DNA of 7,608 nucleotides. Source: Kouleothrix aurantiaca (lineage in GTDB: Bacteria; Chloroflexota; Chloroflexia; Chloroflexales; Roseiflexaceae). The stretch spans positions 1 to 7,608 of the forward strand of contig LJCR01000094.1 of the NCBI GenBank assembly GCA_001399705.1, in the 5' to 3' direction. This document shows, piece by piece, positions 5,964 through 7,608 of this stretch. The position numbers and the translations under genes were made by a program. The notes under the pieces were generated by a model. That model saw only the letters and a list, made by a program, of their open reading frames with translations, made no database searches and had not been told where the DNA came from. How positions within the stretch are numbered: position 1 is the first letter of the stretch; the number at the start of each line of letters is the position of its first letter.

Positions 5964-6744
5964 ATGGGCTACCCAACCGACGTTACTGACCAGGAATGGG
6001 AGATTGTCGCTCCAGAATTGAGCCGAAAAGCATCGACCGGCCGACCACGCAGCGTCGATCTCCGCCTGGTATTCAACGCCATTCGCTATAAAAAGAAGAC
6101 TGGCTGCCAGTGGGATATGTTGCCCGAAGGCTTTCCGCCCAAGAGTACCGTGTTCGACTACTACACAAAGTGGAATGAAGACGGCAGTTGGATACGCATC
6201 AACGACGTCCTCCGCGAGCGTGTCCGTCACGCCCTTGGCAGAGACCCACACCCTCATATTGCAGTGATTGATAGCCAGAGCGTCAAGACCACAGAAGCCG
6301 GCGGTGATTGTGGTTTTGACGCGGGAAAAAAATATCAAGGGTCGCAAGCGCCAGCTGATTGTTGACACGAATGGCTTTGTGATCCGGGTGCTGGTGCATG
6401 CAGCCGATATCAGCGAGAGCGAAGGTGGGATCTGGCTGCTGAATGAGCACAGTGATGCGCTTACGAGCCTGGAGAGCATACGTGTCGATCAAGGCTACAA
6501 ACGGATGTTTGTCGAGTGGGTCAATCAGTACCTTTCGTGTGCGGTCGAAGTCATCGAAAAGGCGGAGGGCCAGGTTGGGTTTGCGCTCTTACCAAAGCGT
6601 TGGGTGGTCGAGCGAACGTTCGCGTGGTTGGGTCGCTATCGACAGCTGAGTAAAGAATACGACCGCCGTCCAGAAAGCACTGAAGGCTGGATCTATCTTG
6701 CCTCCATCGATATCTTACTCAAACGCCTCTTTCGTGCCGATTAG
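5964..6744 (+). CDS. IS5-family DDE transposase, two frames joined by a +1 shift at an A7 run
   Basis: The first frame starts at ATG 5964 (GGAG at 5951-5954 is the ribosome binding site) and ends at TGA 6363-6365. It gives 133 residues (MGYPTDVTDQEWEIVAPELS onward) with the first catalytic Asp at 103 (IAVIDSQSVKTTE). The second frame, +1 relative to the first, carries the rest to TAG 6742-6744. Joining them at 6326-6333 gives 259 residues, a normal family length, and restores the conserved DAGK(K/N)IKGRKR motif. The second catalytic Asp is then 175 (IRVDQGY) and the Glu is 216 (RWVVERTFAWL). The second frame has no good start of its own near the junction. Expression therefore needs ribosomal frameshifting or polymerase slippage on the A run. 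Otherwise the gene is a single-base frameshift mutant. All catalytic residues are intact; activity is uncertain. Confidence 0.85.
6326..6332 (+). other. Seven-A run, probable slippage/frameshift site of the transposase
   Basis: The first frame reads GGA AAA AAA TAT here and then leaves the conserved motif, reaching a stop 33 nt later. Loss of one A gives DAGKNIKGRKR, and skipping T6333 gives DAGKKIKGRKR. Both return to the second frame. The run is typical of programmed frameshift or transcriptional slippage sites, and equally of sequencing errors. Confidence 0.6.
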
Positions 6745-6759
6745 TTTCCGGACCGCTTC
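6745..6759 (-). repeat. Right terminal inverted repeat of the insertion sequence
   Basis: TTTCCGGACCGCTTC is the inverse of the left repeat with two mismatches. It begins directly after the transposase stop codon and is followed by TTA. Confidence 0.88.
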
Positions 6760-6762
6760 TTA
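6760..6762. repeat. Target site duplication TTA, right copy
   Basis: This direct copy of the TTA at 5874-5876 marks the insertion point. Confidence 0.75.
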
Positions 6763-6846
6763 CTTATATAAATAACTTGCAGTGTAGAAAGAACAGGAGC
6801 ACGCGGCGCAGCGCGCACCCCAGTGCGGCAGATAGCTATTGCGAAG

Positions 6847-6868
6847 CGGTTGTGCTATAATGCAACCG
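6847..6868 (+). promoter_or_regulatory. Extended -10 promoter inside a 6-bp inverted repeat
   Basis: TATAAT (6856-6861), a perfect -10 box, is preceded by TG at 6853-6854 (extended -10). No good -35 box lies 16-18 bp upstream. The box is framed by CGGTTG (6847-6852) and CAACCG (6863-6868), a perfect 6-bp inverted repeat with a 10-bp spacer. A bound dimeric repressor there would block the promoter. Transcription would start near 6868, about 33 nt before the next gene. The rest of 6763-6846 shows no gene. Confidence 0.6.
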
Positions 6869-6900
6869 ATATCAGAGAACAGTCGCGGAGACACCACGTC

Positions 6901-7608
6901 ATGTCGCTCTATGTCCCGACCGGAACGCCCCCATTGATTGGCAGCGCAGTTGCCCGTATCGAGCGCCGGCTCCCCAGCGCCGGCGAGGTGCTTGTGCGCC
7001 AGGGGCAGCGCGTCGAGCCCGAAGAAGTCGTCGCCAAGGCGTTTATGCCGGGTGTTCCCGTGATCGTCAACCTGGCACGGGCGCTGAGCATTGCCCCCTC
7101 AATTGTTGAGCGTGCAATGGTTCGCGAGCTTGGCAATAAAGTTAACCAGGGCGAGGTTCTGGCCCGCTCAAGCCGCATCGGCGGGCGCACATGCCTTTCG
7201 CCGGTCAGCGGCAAAATCGAGTCGGTCGATACGGAAACTGGCTATGTCACGATTTCGCCCGACCCAACGACCTACGAACTTCAGGCGACGGTGCGCGGCC
7301 TGGTGATGGAAGTGATGCCAAATCAGGGCGTGGTGATCGAAACGCCGGCTGCCCAGGTGTATGGCGCGTTTGGCATCGGCAAAGAGCGCGCCGGCGTGCT
7401 GCGCCTGCTTGTGACCGATCCGGCTGAGCCGATCCGGCCCGAGCTGATCGACGCCCGCAGCGCCTACGCAATCATTATTGGCGGCAGTGGCATCACGGCG
7501 GCTGGCTTGCGGCGCGCCATGCAAGAACAGGTGCGCGGCGTGATTGTCGGCAGCATCGATGAAGCCGAGCTGCGCGCATTTCTGGGCTGGAACTCGCCGG
7601 CAATCTGG
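6901..7608 (+). CDS. Hypothetical protein with lipoyl/barrel-sandwich-like N-terminal region (partial, C-terminus outside window)
   Basis: The frame is open from ATG 6901 to the last base, giving 236 codons with no stop; GGAG at 6887-6890 serves as ribosome binding site and a perfect TATAAT lies upstream. The protein begins MSLYVPTGTPPLIGSAVARI. It contains a segment like those of biotin/lipoyl-type barrel-sandwich folds (GEVLVRQGQRVEPEEVVAKA near 28-47; VNQGEVLARSS near 81-91; LSPVSGKIESVDTETGYVTI near 99-118), without an obvious modified-Lys motif. After that come AYAIIIGGSGITAAGLRRAM (near 191-210) and VIVGSIDEAELRAFLGW. There is no signal peptide or membrane segment. I think it resembles conserved proteins of unknown function in Chloroflexota, but this is recollection only. 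It is divergent from the bch operon and separated from it by the insertion sequence. No function is assigned. Confidence 0.8.
   Translation, partial: MSLYVPTGTPPLIGSAVARIERRLPSAGEVLVRQGQRVEPEEVVAKAFMPGVPVIVNLARALSIAPSIVERAMVRELGNKVNQGEVLARSSRIGGRTCLSPVSGKIESVDTETGYVTISPDPTTYELQATVRGLVMEVMPNQGVVIETPAAQVYGAFGIGKERAGVLRLLVTDPAEPIRPELIDARSAYAIIIGGSGITAAGLRRAMQEQVRGVIVGSIDEAELRAFLGWNSPAIW

Larger units (their letters stand above)
5877..6759 (+). mobile_element. IS5-family insertion sequence (IS427/IS1031-like), 883 bp, complete ends
   Basis: The element is bounded by GAAGCTATCCGGAAA (5877-5891) and the inverse of GAAGCGGTCCGGAAA (6745-6759). These are 15-bp terminal inverted repeats matching at 13 positions, flanked by TTA on both sides. 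The single internal gene is a DDE transposase in two overlapping frames. The length and short TNA duplication suit small IS5-family groups. The gene ends only one base before the right repeat, leaving no cargo. The element sits in the intergenic region upstream of both the minus-strand bch operon and the plus-strand gene at 6901, and breaks no recognisable gene. Family placement is from motifs; the subgroup is less certain. Confidence 0.9.

Overview
The window suggests an anoxygenic phototrophic bacterium, most probably a filamentous phototroph of the Chloroflexota (Chloroflexales, perhaps Roseiflexaceae-like). The minus strand carries a run of bacteriochlorophyll genes of the type found there, in GC-rich DNA. 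The phylum is inferred from recalled protein resemblance and is less secure than the gene identities.

Layout. On the minus strand, reading from position 5716 down to 1, there is a promoter (5689-5716), a long leader with nested inverted repeats, a PucC/LhaA-type MFS membrane protein (5539-4154), bchJ (4114-3497), bchE (3500-1953), bchN (1878-616) and the first 172 codons of bchB (516-1, continuing off the window). bchJ and bchE overlap by 4 bp (ATGA). The other gaps are 39, 74 and 99 bp. The 74-bp and 99-bp gaps each hold striking repeat structure: a perfect 16-bp hairpin that can compete with a helix over the bchN start codon, and an inverted array of eight 7-bp units beside the bchB ribosome binding site.

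From 5540 to 5876 lies a non-coding region, AT-rich from about 5660. It is followed by an intact-looking 883-bp IS5-family insertion sequence (5877-6759) with 15-bp imperfect terminal inverted repeats and a TTA target duplication. Its transposase is split over two frames at a run of seven A. Beyond it, a promoter with a perfect TATAAT box drives a plus-strand gene (6901 to the window end), a hypothetical protein with lipoyl/barrel-sandwich-like sequence that is divergent from the bch operon.

How the genes work together. BchE closes the isocyclic ring of Mg-protoporphyrin monomethyl ester without oxygen. BchJ is a V4R-domain protein linked to vinyl-group reduction. BchN and BchB form the catalytic part of the dark-operative protochlorophyllide reductase, and the iron-sulfur ligands are visible in both: three Cys in BchN and Asp36 in BchB. 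The PucC-like protein probably handles or delivers bacteriochlorophyll at the membrane. The set therefore covers the oxygen-sensitive middle of the pathway plus pigment handling. I did not see a wholly new multi-gene system. The most unusual material is in the intergenic RNA/DNA structure.
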